A stretch of 56,241 bases of DNA, taken from Desulfobulbaceae bacterium. GTDB lineage: Bacteria > Desulfobacterota > Desulfobulbia > Desulfobulbales > SURF-16. The stretch lies in contig JAGXFQ010000031.1 in the NCBI GenBank assembly GCA_024637145.1, positions 1-56,241 on the forward strand. The letters are read 5' to 3'. A program made the position numbers and the translations under genes. Of this stretch, positions 48,366 through 56,241 are shown in pieces (within the stretch, counting starts at the first letter, position 1; every line of letters begins with the position of its first letter). The notes under the pieces were generated by a model. The model saw nothing but the letters and a program-made list of their open reading frames with translations, was not told where the DNA came from and did not search any database.

Positions 48366-51300
48366 TGACGACTCCTTTCCATGCCGATAACAAAGGCAAG
48401 CAGCGAGGGGATAACAAAGAGGGTGAAGAGGGTGGAGAGGGCAAGCCCTCCCAGCAGGATACTGCCTAGGCCCCGATAGAGCTCGCTGCCTGAGCCCGTT
48501 GACAGCACCAGGGGCAGCATGCCCAGCAGACTGGTGGTGGCACTCATGAAGATGGGGCGGATACGGGTCTGGATGGCATCGGAAATGGCAGCCACGCCCT
48601 GCATGTTGTAGTAGCGCACGTTGTTGAGGGAGACGTGGACAACGAGAATGGCATTGTTGACCACCGTACCGATGAGAATGATGAAACCGAGCATGGCCAC
48701 CACATCAAAACCCTGGGGCGCAATAAAGAAATCCACCATCTTCAGGCCGACAAAGCCGCCGGCCGCGGCCAGGGGCACGGAAAAAAGGATGATGAGGGGG
48801 TAGAGAAAATTCTCGAAAAGGGCGGACATCAGCAGGTAGGTGATGACCAGGGCCAGCAGCAGATTCCATTGCAGGGCCAGGCGCGTCTCTGTTAATTTGT
48901 CGGCATTGCCGCCCACCGCCACAACCACTCCCTGCAGGGCGCCGCTTTCTTTGAGGGCGCCGACAATATCCTTTTCCACCGTTTCCATGGCACTCTGCAG
49001 GGCCAGGCCCCGGGGCGGCGTGACCTGCAGGGTGATGGTGCGCTGCCGCTCCAGGTGGTTGATCTGCGGCATGCCCTGGGTATATTCAAGATCAGCCACA
49101 TCGCCGATACGGATGAGTTGACCGAAGGCGTTGACAATGGTGCTCTCCAGGATGGCCTCCGGGCTGGTGAAGACGGCGTCTTTGCCCTTGACCACCAGAT
49201 CCACCTGTTTGATGCCTTCAGGCCGGTATTCATCGATCTTGCGGCCATCCATCAGCACGTCCACATAGATGCCGAGATCTGCTTCACTCAGACCGTTTGC
49301 GGCCAGTCTCTCCTTGTCGGGGATGATCTTGACCTCAGGATAGCTCGTCTCCAGGGAGGGGATGGGGCGGACCTGGGCCCCGGGGATCTTCTGCCCCACC
49401 GTGCCGAACAGAATGCGGCCGGCCTTGATCATGGTGTCAATATCCTGGCCGGAGATATTGATATCAATATTATTGCCCTCGCCGATGCCGCTTTCAAAGA
49501 TGCCGGCCTGGAGGCTGATGCCGAAGACGCCGGGGATGGAGTCGATAATCCGCTGGAAGAGGGGGATCATCTCGCCGGCCCTGGTTTCATGGGCGGAGAT
49601 GCCGCCAAAAAGGTTGATGCGGTCGGCGCCCACATAAAAGATATCCCGGACCCGCGGAATGCCATCTTTGTTGTCTTCCTCCATGTACGGCTCTACCTGG
49701 CTGTGAATATAGTGGCCCATCTCCTTCATCTTCTCCACGGAATAGCCGGGCGGCGGCATGAGGATGTTTAAGATAAGATTTCTGTTGCCCTGGGGCAGAT
49801 ATTCCGTGGGCGGCATGAGCAGGATGGTGAGGGTGATGGACAGGGTGGTCAGCAGAACCACCGTGGACAGCCTGGTGACTGTATTGCGCAGGCAGAAGTT
49901 GGCGAGCTTCATGAACCAGCGGCTAAAGAAGGCACCGAACCGGTCTGCCTTTACCTCTTTGGGGGCTTTTTTTTCACCTCGGTAAAAGAGGTGGAAAAGC
50001 GAGGGGATCACCGATATGGACACAAAGAGGCTGATCATGATGGCCGAGGTAATGGCAATGGCGATATCGCGAAAGAGCTGGCCTGCCTCCTCCTGCATGA
50101 AGATGACCGGCAGGAAGACCGCCACCGTGGTGGCGGTGGAGGCCAGAATAGCCCCCCATACCTCCCTGGTGCCTTCCAGGGCGGCATCCTTGGCGGGCTT
50201 GCCCATCTTGCGGTGGCGGTCGATATTTTCCAGCACCACAATGGCATTATCCACCAGCATACCCACGGCAAAGGAGATGCCGGCCAGGGTAACCACGTTG
50301 AGGTTGCGGCCCATGATCCACAGAAAGATAAAGGTGCCGGTCACCGAGATGGGAATGGCAACAGCCGTGGTAATGGTGGTCCGCACACTCCGCAGAAAGA
50401 TGAGCAGCACGCAGATAGCCAGGGCGCCGCCTACCAGGACGTTCTGCTTCACCAGCTTGATGGCGGTGTTGATGTAAGGCCGTTGATCGTAGACCCATTT
50501 GATATAGAGATCGTGGTCGGCCAGGAGACCCTGGTTAAGCTCCATGACCTTTTTTTCGAGATTGTCCGTTAGGGTCAGGACATTGGCGCCCTGTTCTTTG
50601 CGGATACCGCAGACAATGACCTGGTCGCCGCTATGCTGTACCGAGACATCCTCTTTGGCATAGCCCTTGGCCACCTGGGCTACGTCATGGAGATAGACCC
50701 GCTTGCTGCCGTCGTCAAAGAGGACAACGTTCAGGGCCTCCAGGGGCGATTGAAACTGGCTTACCGTGCGGATGCGGTAATTCATCTTGCCAATACCCAG
50801 GGTGCCGGCCGAGATGGTGGAATTGGCCTGTCCCACCGCCCCAATCACCTGGTTGATGGTGATCTGGTGGCGGGCCATTTTTCCGGCATCCAGGGTGATC
50901 TGCAGCTCGTCTGCCGTGCCGCCGAAGACAAAGAGGGAGCCCACGCCCTTGACCCTTTCCAGGTGCTGGCGGACACTGTCTTCAAAAAAGGTCTTGAACT
51001 TATTGATGTGCTGCGGATTCTCCGGTTTGGTCTTCAGCATCATCCAGACCACCGGCGAACTGCTGGCCCCGGCTGCCTCAATCACCGGCTTATTGGCATT
51101 GGCGGGATAGTTGGACACCTCGTTCATCTTGTTGGAGACGCGTAGCAGGGCGTCGTCGATATTGGTGCCCAGCGCAAAGGAGAGGGAGATCTCGCCATAG
51201 CTGTTGTAGCTGGCGCTCTCCATTTCGGTGAGCCCCTGCAGGCCCTTCAAGACCTCCTCCTGCTTTTCGATAATATCCTTTTCGATCTCGTAGGGGGAGG

Positions 51301-51460
51301 CGCCGGGCCAGATGGTGTTCACCGTGATCTCGGGGGTCTCCACGTCCGGGGTGAGCTGCACCGGCAGTTTATTCAGGCCGATGAGCCCGAACATCATCAC
51401 CAGGATGACGGCCACGGCAATGCCCACGGGTTTTTCTATGGAGGCTTTGATGATGTCCAT
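48362..51460 (-). CDS. RND-family efflux transporter (AcrB-like)
   Basis: A 1032-aa inner-membrane pump. A first helix (IAVAVILVMMFGLIGLNKLPVQL) is followed by a periplasmic porter domain, then helices including GGALAICVLLIFL and LAGISFAVGMLVDNAIVVLENI. The pattern repeats in the second half with FVGLKMVDFF and MLGFIILIGTVVNNAILVV. VGMLVDNAIVVLENI carries the conserved Asp of the proton relay. It belongs to the HAE-type/hydrophobe group, so drugs or organic compounds are likely substrates. It overlaps its adaptor gene by one base. Confidence 0.93.
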   Translation of the reverse strand: MDIIKASIEKPVGIAVAVILVMMFGLIGLNKLPVQLTPDVETPEITVNTIWPGASPYEIEKDIIEKQEEVLKGLQGLTEMESASYNSYGEISLSFALGTNIDDALLRVSNKMNEVSNYPANANKPVIEAAGASSSPVVWMMLKTKPENPQHINKFKTFFEDSVRQHLERVKGVGSLFVFGGTADELQITLDAGKMARHQITINQVIGAVGQANSTISAGTLGIGKMNYRIRTVSQFQSPLEALNVVLFDDGSKRVYLHDVAQVAKGYAKEDVSVQHSGDQVIVCGIRKEQGANVLTLTDNLEKKVMELNQGLLADHDLYIKWVYDQRPYINTAIKLVKQNVLVGGALAICVLLIFLRSVRTTITTAVAIPISVTGTFIFLWIMGRNLNVVTLAGISFAVGMLVDNAIVVLENIDRHRKMGKPAKDAALEGTREVWGAILASTATTVAVFLPVIFMQEEAGQLFRDIAIAITSAIMISLFVSISVIPSLFHLFYRGEKKAPKEVKADRFGAFFSRWFMKLANFCLRNTVTRLSTVVLLTTLSITLTILLMPPTEYLPQGNRNLILNILMPPPGYSVEKMKEMGHYIHSQVEPYMEEDNKDGIPRVRDIFYVGADRINLFGGISAHETRAGEMIPLFQRIIDSIPGVFGISLQAGIFESGIGEGNNIDINISGQDIDTMIKAGRILFGTVGQKIPGAQVRPIPSLETSYPEVKIIPDKERLAANGLSEADLGIYVDVLMDGRKIDEYRPEGIKQVDLVVKGKDAVFTSPEAILESTIVNAFGQLIRIGDVADLEYTQGMPQINHLERQRTITLQVTPPRGLALQSAMETVEKDIVGALKESGALQGVVVAVGGNADKLTETRLALQWNLLLALVITYLLMSALFENFLYPLIILFSVPLAAAGGFVGLKMVDFFIAPQGFDVVAMLGFIILIGTVVNNAILVVHVSLNNVRYYNMQGVAAISDAIQTRIRPIFMSATTSLLGMLPLVLSTGSGSELYRGLGSILLGGLALSTLFTLFVIPSLLAFVIGMERSRQ

Positions 51461-52515
51461 TATTTCTCTCCGATGACCTCAACCGCCTGGTCCGGCCGCA
51501 GCCGTTCATTGCCTTCAATGACCACCGCCATGCCCGGGACGATATGGGGGCTATCCACCCCCACCTGCTGGCCGAGAAAGGCGACAATGTGCACCGGCAG
51601 CAGGGCGGCCTTGCCCTCTTTGATGGTGTAGATGAAATCCTCTCCCTGGTTCTTGACCAGGGCATCACGGGGGATAATGGCCAGCTTCTGTTTGGCGCCG
51701 GTGGCCACGTGGACAATGGCTGACATGTTGACGGCAACATCATCCTGGGCGGGAAGGCGGATCTTCAGAAAGACGTTCTTGGTTTTGGCATCCGCCAGGG
51801 GCGCCAGGGCCTGAATGGTGCCGAAAAGTTGACGGTCATAGGCGGTTATGAGCACCGGCACCTGGTCATTCATGCGGATATGGCGCAGCATGGTTTCTGC
51901 CACCGGTACCTGGACAAAGAGATCCTGGCTGGAGGCGATGCTGACGATCTCCTTGCCCTGTTGCACCCAGGCGCCTATATCCACTTCCTTGCTCAGGATC
52001 ACGCCGGCAAAAGGGGCGGTGATGCGGCTGCGTTTCTTCTGGATCAACAACTTCTGCAGGCTGTCCTGGTGGGCCTGTTTTTCTTTGACCAGGTCCTGAT
52101 AGGCATAGAGGGAATCCTCGTAATCCTTTTCACTGACCCCCTCCTGGGCATGGAGCCTTTCCAGTCGCTGGAAGTTTTTCTCGGCATTTTCCAGGCGCAG
52201 GCCGATCTGGGCAATACGGGTCCTGGTGAGATTGATTTCCGTGTCCAGGATGTCGGTATTGAGTTCAACCAGCACGGCGTTGCGGTCAACGCGGTCACCC
52301 TCTCGCACATGGACCGTGGCCACCAGTCCGGCCAGTTCACTGGAGATGCGGCTCACCCGGTCATAGTAGAGGGTGCCGATCATGGCCTGGTTCTGGGCCA
52401 CCTCTTTTTTAGATACGTGGGTGACCACCACCTTGGCGGGCGGTGCCTCTTGGGCGCCGGCAACAGAGGCGCCAAGGGCGAGAAGGGCGAGGGTGATATA
52501 AAGGGGGATGCGCAT
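51460..52515 (-). CDS. RND efflux periplasmic adaptor subunit
   Basis: A 351-aa membrane-fusion protein. A signal peptide (LYITLALLALGASVAGA) is followed by a beta-barrel part, the biotinyl-lipoyl half-motifs (GLVATVHVREGDRVDRNAVLVEL and ITAPFAGVILSKEVDIGAWVQQG) and an alpha-hairpin between them (about residues 90-150). It links the RND pump to TolC. Its stop shares a base with the RND start, and it lies 13 bp after the MarR gene in the same direction. Confidence 0.9.
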   Translation of the reverse strand: MRIPLYITLALLALGASVAGAQEAPPAKVVVTHVSKKEVAQNQAMIGTLYYDRVSRISSELAGLVATVHVREGDRVDRNAVLVELNTDILDTEINLTRTRIAQIGLRLENAEKNFQRLERLHAQEGVSEKDYEDSLYAYQDLVKEKQAHQDSLQKLLIQKKRSRITAPFAGVILSKEVDIGAWVQQGKEIVSIASSQDLFVQVPVAETMLRHIRMNDQVPVLITAYDRQLFGTIQALAPLADAKTKNVFLKIRLPAQDDVAVNMSAIVHVATGAKQKLAIIPRDALVKNQGEDFIYTIKEGKAALLPVHIVAFLGQQVGVDSPHIVPGMAVVIEGNERLRPDQAVEVIGEK

Positions 52516-52528
52516 GATGGATTCTCGT

Positions 52529-52993
52529 TTAGCGTGATTGATCTTCTGGCTCTAGCAGGCCGATATTTTCAACTATTTTGTTGAGTGATTTTTTTATGAT
52601 CTGCTGGTCACTGGTGCTGATGCCCTGGGTGAACCGCTCAGAGAGCCCGTCGAGAATGCCGGTCACCTCACTGAGCAGCGTCTCGCCCTGGGGAGTGAGG
52701 AAGATCTGGGTGGTGCGCCGGTCTGTGGGGTCGCTGCGCCGTTTTAGCAGCTTTTTTTTCTCAAGACGATCCAGAATACGGGTCAGGTTGGAGGCGGATT
52801 TGCCGCATTGTTCACAGATCTGGCGTTGATTAAGCCCCGGTTCCAGGGCCAGGATCTTCAGGGGGTAGAGCTGCTCAATGGTCAAATCATAGGGCTTGAG
52901 CAGTTTTTCCGCAAAGATTTTCATGGCATGGGCGGTGTGATAAATAAGGCGTGAGAGGGGAAGGTCTTCATGGTGTTGAAGGCAATGGCTCAT
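52529..52993 (-). CDS. MarR-family transcriptional regulator
   Basis: A 154-aa winged-helix protein. The recognition region ICEQCGKSASNLTRILDRLEKKKLLKRRSDPTDRRTTQIFLTPQG is the classical MarR helix-turn-helix and wing with the DxRxxx motif. It heads the efflux operon, so local autoregulation by an efflux substrate is expected. AAGGAG is 7 nt before the ATG. A palindrome overlaps its promoter (see next entry). Confidence 0.92.
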   Translation of the reverse strand: MSHCLQHHEDLPLSRLIYHTAHAMKIFAEKLLKPYDLTIEQLYPLKILALEPGLNQRQICEQCGKSASNLTRILDRLEKKKLLKRRSDPTDRRTTQIFLTPQGETLLSEVTGILDGLSERFTQGISTSDQQIIKKSLNKIVENIGLLEPEDQSR

Positions 52994-53020
52994 GGTTGAC
53001 TCCTTAATAGTTGACGCATT

Positions 53021-53048
53021 AAGTATACTTTGTCACGTATTTTGTCAA
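53021..53048 (-). promoter_or_regulatory. Promoter with overlapping palindrome, probable MarR operator
   Basis: On the minus strand TTGACA (53048-53043) and TATACT (53027-53022) form a near-consensus promoter with a short 15-bp spacer. The -10 box lies in the perfect palindrome AAGTATACTT (53021-53030). Regulator binding here would block the polymerase. A spacer shorter than 17 bp is also typical of regulated promoters. Confidence 0.6.
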
Positions 53049-53265
53049 CAGAATGCAAGGGCTTTTTTATGATAAGGCTGGAATGGTTTCTGGCCGGGTC
53101 GCGCTCTTGTCGGCTGCGGTCTGGGTCTGGCTGGGGGGGGGGCAAAAGGCTGTTTTTTTTTGCACCCCATTGCGGCGCCACCAAAAAAATAATGATCTCG
53201 GTATCGCTAGGTGTTGTCAGGAAGAAGCAGAGGCCGCTGTTCATGGAACAGGGTGGAATATGGGA

Positions 53266-53340
53266 TGGTGCCCCCAGCAAGAATCGAACTTGCGCACACG
53301 GATTAGGAATCCGATGCTCTATCCACTGAGCTATGGGGGC
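53266..53340 (-). tRNA. tRNA-Arg(CCU)
   Basis: The minus strand folds as a full cloverleaf: acceptor stem GCCCCCA/TGGGGGC, D arm GCTC...GAGC, anticodon loop TTCCTAA with anticodon CCT, a T arm with GTTCGATT, discriminator A and an encoded CCA. The first anticodon-stem pair is mismatched, as seen in some tRNA-Arg genes. The gene lies alone between the marR promoter and the HNH gene. Confidence 0.95.
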
Positions 53341-53620
53341 ACTGCTGCCACTTATATAACTGATAGGAAAGAGGGAAACAAGTTCTTTTGGCCATTTGTT
53401 CCCTCTCCTTTGCCGTCAAAGGCGGCAGGGCGGCAAGGGGATTTCAGGGATCTGCTCAAAAAAGGAGTCCGCTCTGGTGGGTGGCTTAAAGGGAACATAT
53501 AATCACTGGGATAACCCAGGAAAATCGAGTAGGTTTTTGGGGAAAATTGGCACGGATGGGGCATAAGCCTGGCTGCCTGGTTAGATTTTATAGCGTATCT
53601 CTTTAAAGGTGGGAAAAAAA

Positions 53621-53938
53621 ATGAAAGAAGATTACCGGAAAAAGGCCCTGAAGATCTTTCCGTGGGTTTGCGGAAAATGCGGCCGTGATTTTGCCGGCAA
53701 AAAACTGCATGAGCTCACCGTCCACCACAAGGATCATAATTATCTGAATAATCCCCCGGACGGCAGCAACTGGGAACTGTTGTGTATCTATTGTCACGAT
53801 AATGAGCACTCCCGCGAACTGGAGGCCCAGTGGCAGAGCGCCCCGGATGCGGATGCGGAAAAAGGGGCCGCCGTCACCCATAACCCCTTTGCCGATCTCT
53901 TGAAAAAAATGGGAGGGAGTGGCCAGGATAACGGCTGA
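53621..53938 (+). CDS. HNH endonuclease-like protein (YajD type)
   Basis: A 105-aa protein. CGKCG near residues 16-20 and CIYCHDNEH in the second half are the zinc pairs; ELTVHHKDHNYLNNPPDGSNWELLC is the HNH core (HH, N, and final H). The size and motif spacing match YajD-like proteins. I chose the ATG with AAAGGTGGG before it over a GTG four codons upstream. Such small HNH proteins are presumed DNA-binding or nicking; the biological role is unclear. Confidence 0.83.
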   Translation: MKEDYRKKALKIFPWVCGKCGRDFAGKKLHELTVHHKDHNYLNNPPDGSNWELLCIYCHDNEHSRELEAQWQSAPDADAEKGAAVTHNPFADLLKKMGGSGQDNG

Positions 53939-53972
53939 AATGAGGCAGCATGACGGCTGTGACCGCCTTTGT

Positions 53973-54011
53973 CCCGACGCCATGCCACGGCCGTCTCTCC
54001 TTGGCGTCGGG
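53973..54011. repeat. Inverted repeat between HNH and cysteine-cluster genes
   Basis: CCCGACGCCA (53973-53982) pairs perfectly with TGGCGTCGGG (54002-54011) over 10 bp with a 19-nt loop. Without a T-run it is not a standard intrinsic terminator, although it lies 35 nt past the HNH stop. Confidence 0.5.
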
Positions 54012-54088
54012 GAGACAACAGGGGGGCGCACCCCTTCACAAGAGCGCTCCCAAAAAAGGCGCATGTCGCCCGGAGGCGATAAGAAAAT

Positions 54089-54460
54089 ATGGATACCAGA
54101 GACGACTTTCCCTATTGTTTTGAGGGCAATAAGTGCAAAATATGTGGTGGCCGATGTTGCCGGGGCAGCGCCGGGTATGTGTGGATCTCCCGGGTTGAGC
54201 TGGCGGCAATGGCAGAGGCCCGTAAAATGACGGTGCCCCTCTTTGCCAGGCACTATGTCCGGCAGGTGCAAGGCCGCTTTTCCCTGCAGGATCGCCTCAT
54301 CAATGGCGAGCATTTCTGCTGTTTTTTTGATCGTATTGCCGGTGCGTGTACCATCTATCAAGACAGGCCCAGCCAGTGCCGAACCTTCCCGTTCTGGGAT
54401 AAATTCAAGAAAGAGCCCCAGAAGCTCTTTGATGAGTGTCCTGCTGTTTCCTGGCGGTGA
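54089..54460 (+). CDS. YkgJ-family cysteine cluster protein
   Basis: A 123-aa protein with CKICGGRCCRG near residues 16-26 and later CCFFD, CTIYQDRPSQCRTFPFW and a final ECPA. This spaced set of cysteines is the zinc/iron-chelating CxxCxxxCC pattern of the YkgJ (UPF0153) family, whose exact function is unknown. GGAGG lies 12 nt before the ATG. It lies 74 bp before the NAD(P)HX repair gene and may be cotranscribed with it. Confidence 0.85.
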   Translation: MDTRDDFPYCFEGNKCKICGGRCCRGSAGYVWISRVELAAMAEARKMTVPLFARHYVRQVQGRFSLQDRLINGEHFCCFFDRIAGACTIYQDRPSQCRTFPFWDKFKKEPQKLFDECPAVSWR

Positions 54461-54534
54461 GCCCTTGGTGGGGCAACAGAGCGGTATTCAGATACTTTTT
54501 TAGGATTCTGCAGTAAAACCGAACCGGAGATGCC

Positions 54535-56076
54535 ATGAAGATATGTTCCACGGCCCAGATGCGTTTTTTGGAGGCTAAGACCATTGCCGAAAAGAAAATT
54601 TCCGGTTCTCAGTTGATGGAGAATGCCGGCAAGGGCACGGTTGATCTGATCCTTGCTTATTATGGCGATTGTAAGGGCAAGAGGATCGCGGTCTTTGCCG
54701 GTCCCGGCAATAATGGCGGGGACGGTTTTGTGGTGGCCCGCCATCTTCATCTTCTGGGTGCCCGGGTCACCCTCTTTCTGCTGAGCACTCCTGACCGGCT
54801 TGGCCCGGATGCCGCCTTTCATTTCAAGCTTCTGCCGGCTGACCTGCAGTGGAGCACCCTGGCGGCTGAAGAGGACGTGGCGGCCCTGGCTTGGCAAGGC
54901 GATATCATTGTGGACGCCCTTTTGGGGACCGGCTTGAACCGCCAGGTGAGCGGTGTGTTTAAAAGGGTTATCGAATTTATTAATAATGCGGAAGTTCCGG
55001 TGGTTGCCGTGGATATTCCTTCCGGTCTCAATGCCGACAGTGGCTGCTTGTGGGGCTCCTGCGTCAAGGCGGCTCTCACTGCCACCTATGGGCTGGTGAA
55101 GTCCGGACTTGTCCAGTATCCGGGGGTGGATTATGTCGGTGAGCTGGAGGTGGTTGATATCGGCATTCCGCCGAAGGTGGTGGCGCAGGCCGGCATAAAC
55201 TCCTTCTCTATTATAAAGGAGGTGGCCGCATCTTTTCTGCCGCCGCGAAAAAGCATGGACCATAAAGGCAGCCATGGTCATGTCCTTGTCGTGGCTGGTT
55301 CCCGGGGCAAGACCGGGGCAGCACTCCTGGCCGGGGCCGGGGCCCTGCGCAGTGGTGCCGGGCTGGTGTCGCTCTGCGTTCCGGAGAAGTTAAATAGTAT
55401 CTTTGAGGGCCATTGCCTGGAGGCCATGACCCTGCCCCTGGCCGGCCTAGGGGGCTATGCCCTGGCCAACAGTGACTATGGGGCAATCGCCCGGGCCGCC
55501 GGCAACAAACGCTCTCTGGTGGTGGGGCCTGGCCTGGGCACGGCACCTGAAACAGCCGCCCTGGTCAACCAGCTGGTGCGCCATCTTCCTCAGCCCCTGG
55601 TGCTTGACGCCGATGCCCTGAATACCCTCGACCTGGAGAGCCTGGTCCCTGAGAGGGGCAAGCGGGTGCGGATTATCACCCCCCATCCCGGCGAGATGGC
55701 TCGCCTGACCGGCCTCAGTAGCAGTAAGATCCAGAATGATCGTCTGCAGGTTGCCGCTGCCTTTGCCAGGGAGCATGGGGTGATCGTGGTCCTCAAGGGG
55801 GCAGCCACCGTTATTGCCGGGCCGGACAATAGGCTCGCCGTCAACTCCAGCGGTAATTCCGGCATGGGCAGCGGCGGCATGGGGGATGTCCTGGCCGGGG
55901 TCATTGCCGGCCTGCTGGCCCAGAATGTCGAGCCCTTTCAGGCGGTTTGTCTGGGCGTCTATGCCCATGGCCTGGCCGGGGATATCCTGGCGGAAACAGG
56001 GCCCTATGGCTATCTGGCCTCGGAATTGGCGGCCGTGTTGCCCTTGGTCTGGGCCGAACTGCACGGGGTGGCCTGA
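54535..56076 (+). CDS. nnr: Bifunctional NAD(P)HX epimerase/dehydratase (Nnr)
   Basis: A 513-aa two-domain repair enzyme. Residues 1-215 are the NnrE (YjeF_N) epimerase: GPGNNGGDGFVVARHL and DALLGTGLNR, with VDIPSGLNADSG. Residues about 225-510 are the NnrD (YjeF_C) ADP/ATP-dependent dehydratase: GSHGHVLVVAGSRGKTGAALLAG, LDADALN, ITPHPGEMARLTG, and NSSGNSGMGSGGMGDVLAGVIAG. Together they repair hydrated NADH and NADPH. The length is normal for the fused form. Confidence 0.94.
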   Translation: MKICSTAQMRFLEAKTIAEKKISGSQLMENAGKGTVDLILAYYGDCKGKRIAVFAGPGNNGGDGFVVARHLHLLGARVTLFLLSTPDRLGPDAAFHFKLLPADLQWSTLAAEEDVAALAWQGDIIVDALLGTGLNRQVSGVFKRVIEFINNAEVPVVAVDIPSGLNADSGCLWGSCVKAALTATYGLVKSGLVQYPGVDYVGELEVVDIGIPPKVVAQAGINSFSIIKEVAASFLPPRKSMDHKGSHGHVLVVAGSRGKTGAALLAGAGALRSGAGLVSLCVPEKLNSIFEGHCLEAMTLPLAGLGGYALANSDYGAIARAAGNKRSLVVGPGLGTAPETAALVNQLVRHLPQPLVLDADALNTLDLESLVPERGKRVRIITPHPGEMARLTGLSSSKIQNDRLQVAAAFAREHGVIVVLKGAATVIAGPDNRLAVNSSGNSGMGSGGMGDVLAGVIAGLLAQNVEPFQAVCLGVYAHGLAGDILAETGPYGYLASELAAVLPLVWAELHGVA

Positions 56077-56087
56077 CAAGGGCCCTA

Positions 56088-56241
56088 GTGTCATGTCACG
56101 CTTGATATGTTATATAAAATTAGGTATGGTTAGAAAAAACGGAGAAGACCATGCCCAAGATCAAGTACAGGTTCTCACTGAGCCAAGAGGAGCGCGACGA
56201 GCTTAAGGCCATTGTTGCCAAGGGAAAGCATAAGTCCCAGA
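56088..56241 (+). mobile_element. Left end of an IS630-type insertion sequence (cut by the window)
   Basis: The element seems to begin after the TA dinucleotide at 56086-56087, as IS630 members target TA, with the terminal sequence GTGTCATGTCACGC. A transposase-like reading frame starts at 56151 behind GGAGAAG. The right end is outside the window. Confidence 0.6.
56151..56241 (+). CDS. IS630-family transposase N-terminus (partial)
   Basis: The open frame MPKIKYRFSLSQEERDELKAIVAKGKHKSQ continues past the window edge. It matches the start of IS630-type transposases, an N-terminal helix-turn-helix region with (R/L)(S/T).EER..L...(V/I).KGK. Thirty residues are visible; the catalytic DDE part would be outside. 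Whether the element is intact cannot be seen. Confidence 0.65.
   Translation, partial: MPKIKYRFSLSQEERDELKAIVAKGKHKSQ

Noticed and set aside
1..56241. CRISPR array
   Set aside because: No regularly spaced direct repeats of 25-40 bp with unique spacers were found; the only repeats are the three dispersed units near 6.4-6.7 kb.

Overview
The window is GC-rich bacterial DNA whose gene content fits a deltaproteobacterial sulfate reducer of the Desulfobulbales type (inferred, not proven). Pointers are a DUF3786/Fe-S protein, a SelW-like gene with an in-frame TGA, a haem-binding DUF3365-type sensor kinase, and a fatty-acid/polyene cluster with many radical SAM enzymes. From memory, Desulfotalea psychrophila is the non-anammox genome noted for carrying anammox-'ladderane'-like gene clusters; I could not check this.

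Left edge (1-4660), a mobile and decayed region: an AT-rich FunZ/Sll1717-like P-loop ATPase gene with a replaced 3' end; an IS91-type unit (tyrosine recombinase plus Y2 HUH transposase) whose first Shine-Dalgarno lies in a long inverted repeat; and an attC-like site joined to an N-terminally truncated integron integrase.

Core (4665-39313), about 35 kb of lipid/polyene biosynthesis genes. Apart from the first desaturase and one exported protein, all are on the + strand, mostly with overlapping stop and start codons. It holds four Cys-His-His ketosynthases, one KAS III-like enzyme, two ketosynthase-like proteins without the nucleophile, three acyl carrier proteins, one ketoreductase, two hot-dog dehydratases, one thioesterase, a PaaK-like ligase, two acyltransferases, a glycosyltransferase, two CrtI-like desaturases and five radical SAM proteins (four with a cobalamin-binding-like N-terminal domain). 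The export genes are LolA, an MMPL/RND exporter, a DUF3261 lipoprotein and an ABC-2 transporter. A PagL-like lipid A deacylase and a BtrH-like acyltransferase are also present. The block 21711-32899 matches the aryl polyene (APE) toolkit. The desaturases and radical SAM enzymes are not part of classical APE clusters and recall genes proposed for ladderane lipids. My inference is a desaturated, perhaps cyclised or methylated, polyketide-like acyl chain attached to a glycolipid or lipid A-like carrier and moved to the outer membrane.

Right part (39429-56241), mostly housekeeping and stress genes: CopZ/CopA copper export; a Prs-family enzyme with a coupled PilZ protein; a SelW-like selenoprotein hidden by its UGA; a haem-sensor histidine kinase; a DUF3786 Fe-S protein; a MarR-regulated tripartite RND efflux operon; tRNA-Arg(CCU); an HNH protein; a YkgJ-type cysteine-cluster protein; the bifunctional NAD(P)HX repair enzyme; and the left end of an IS630-type element at the window edge.
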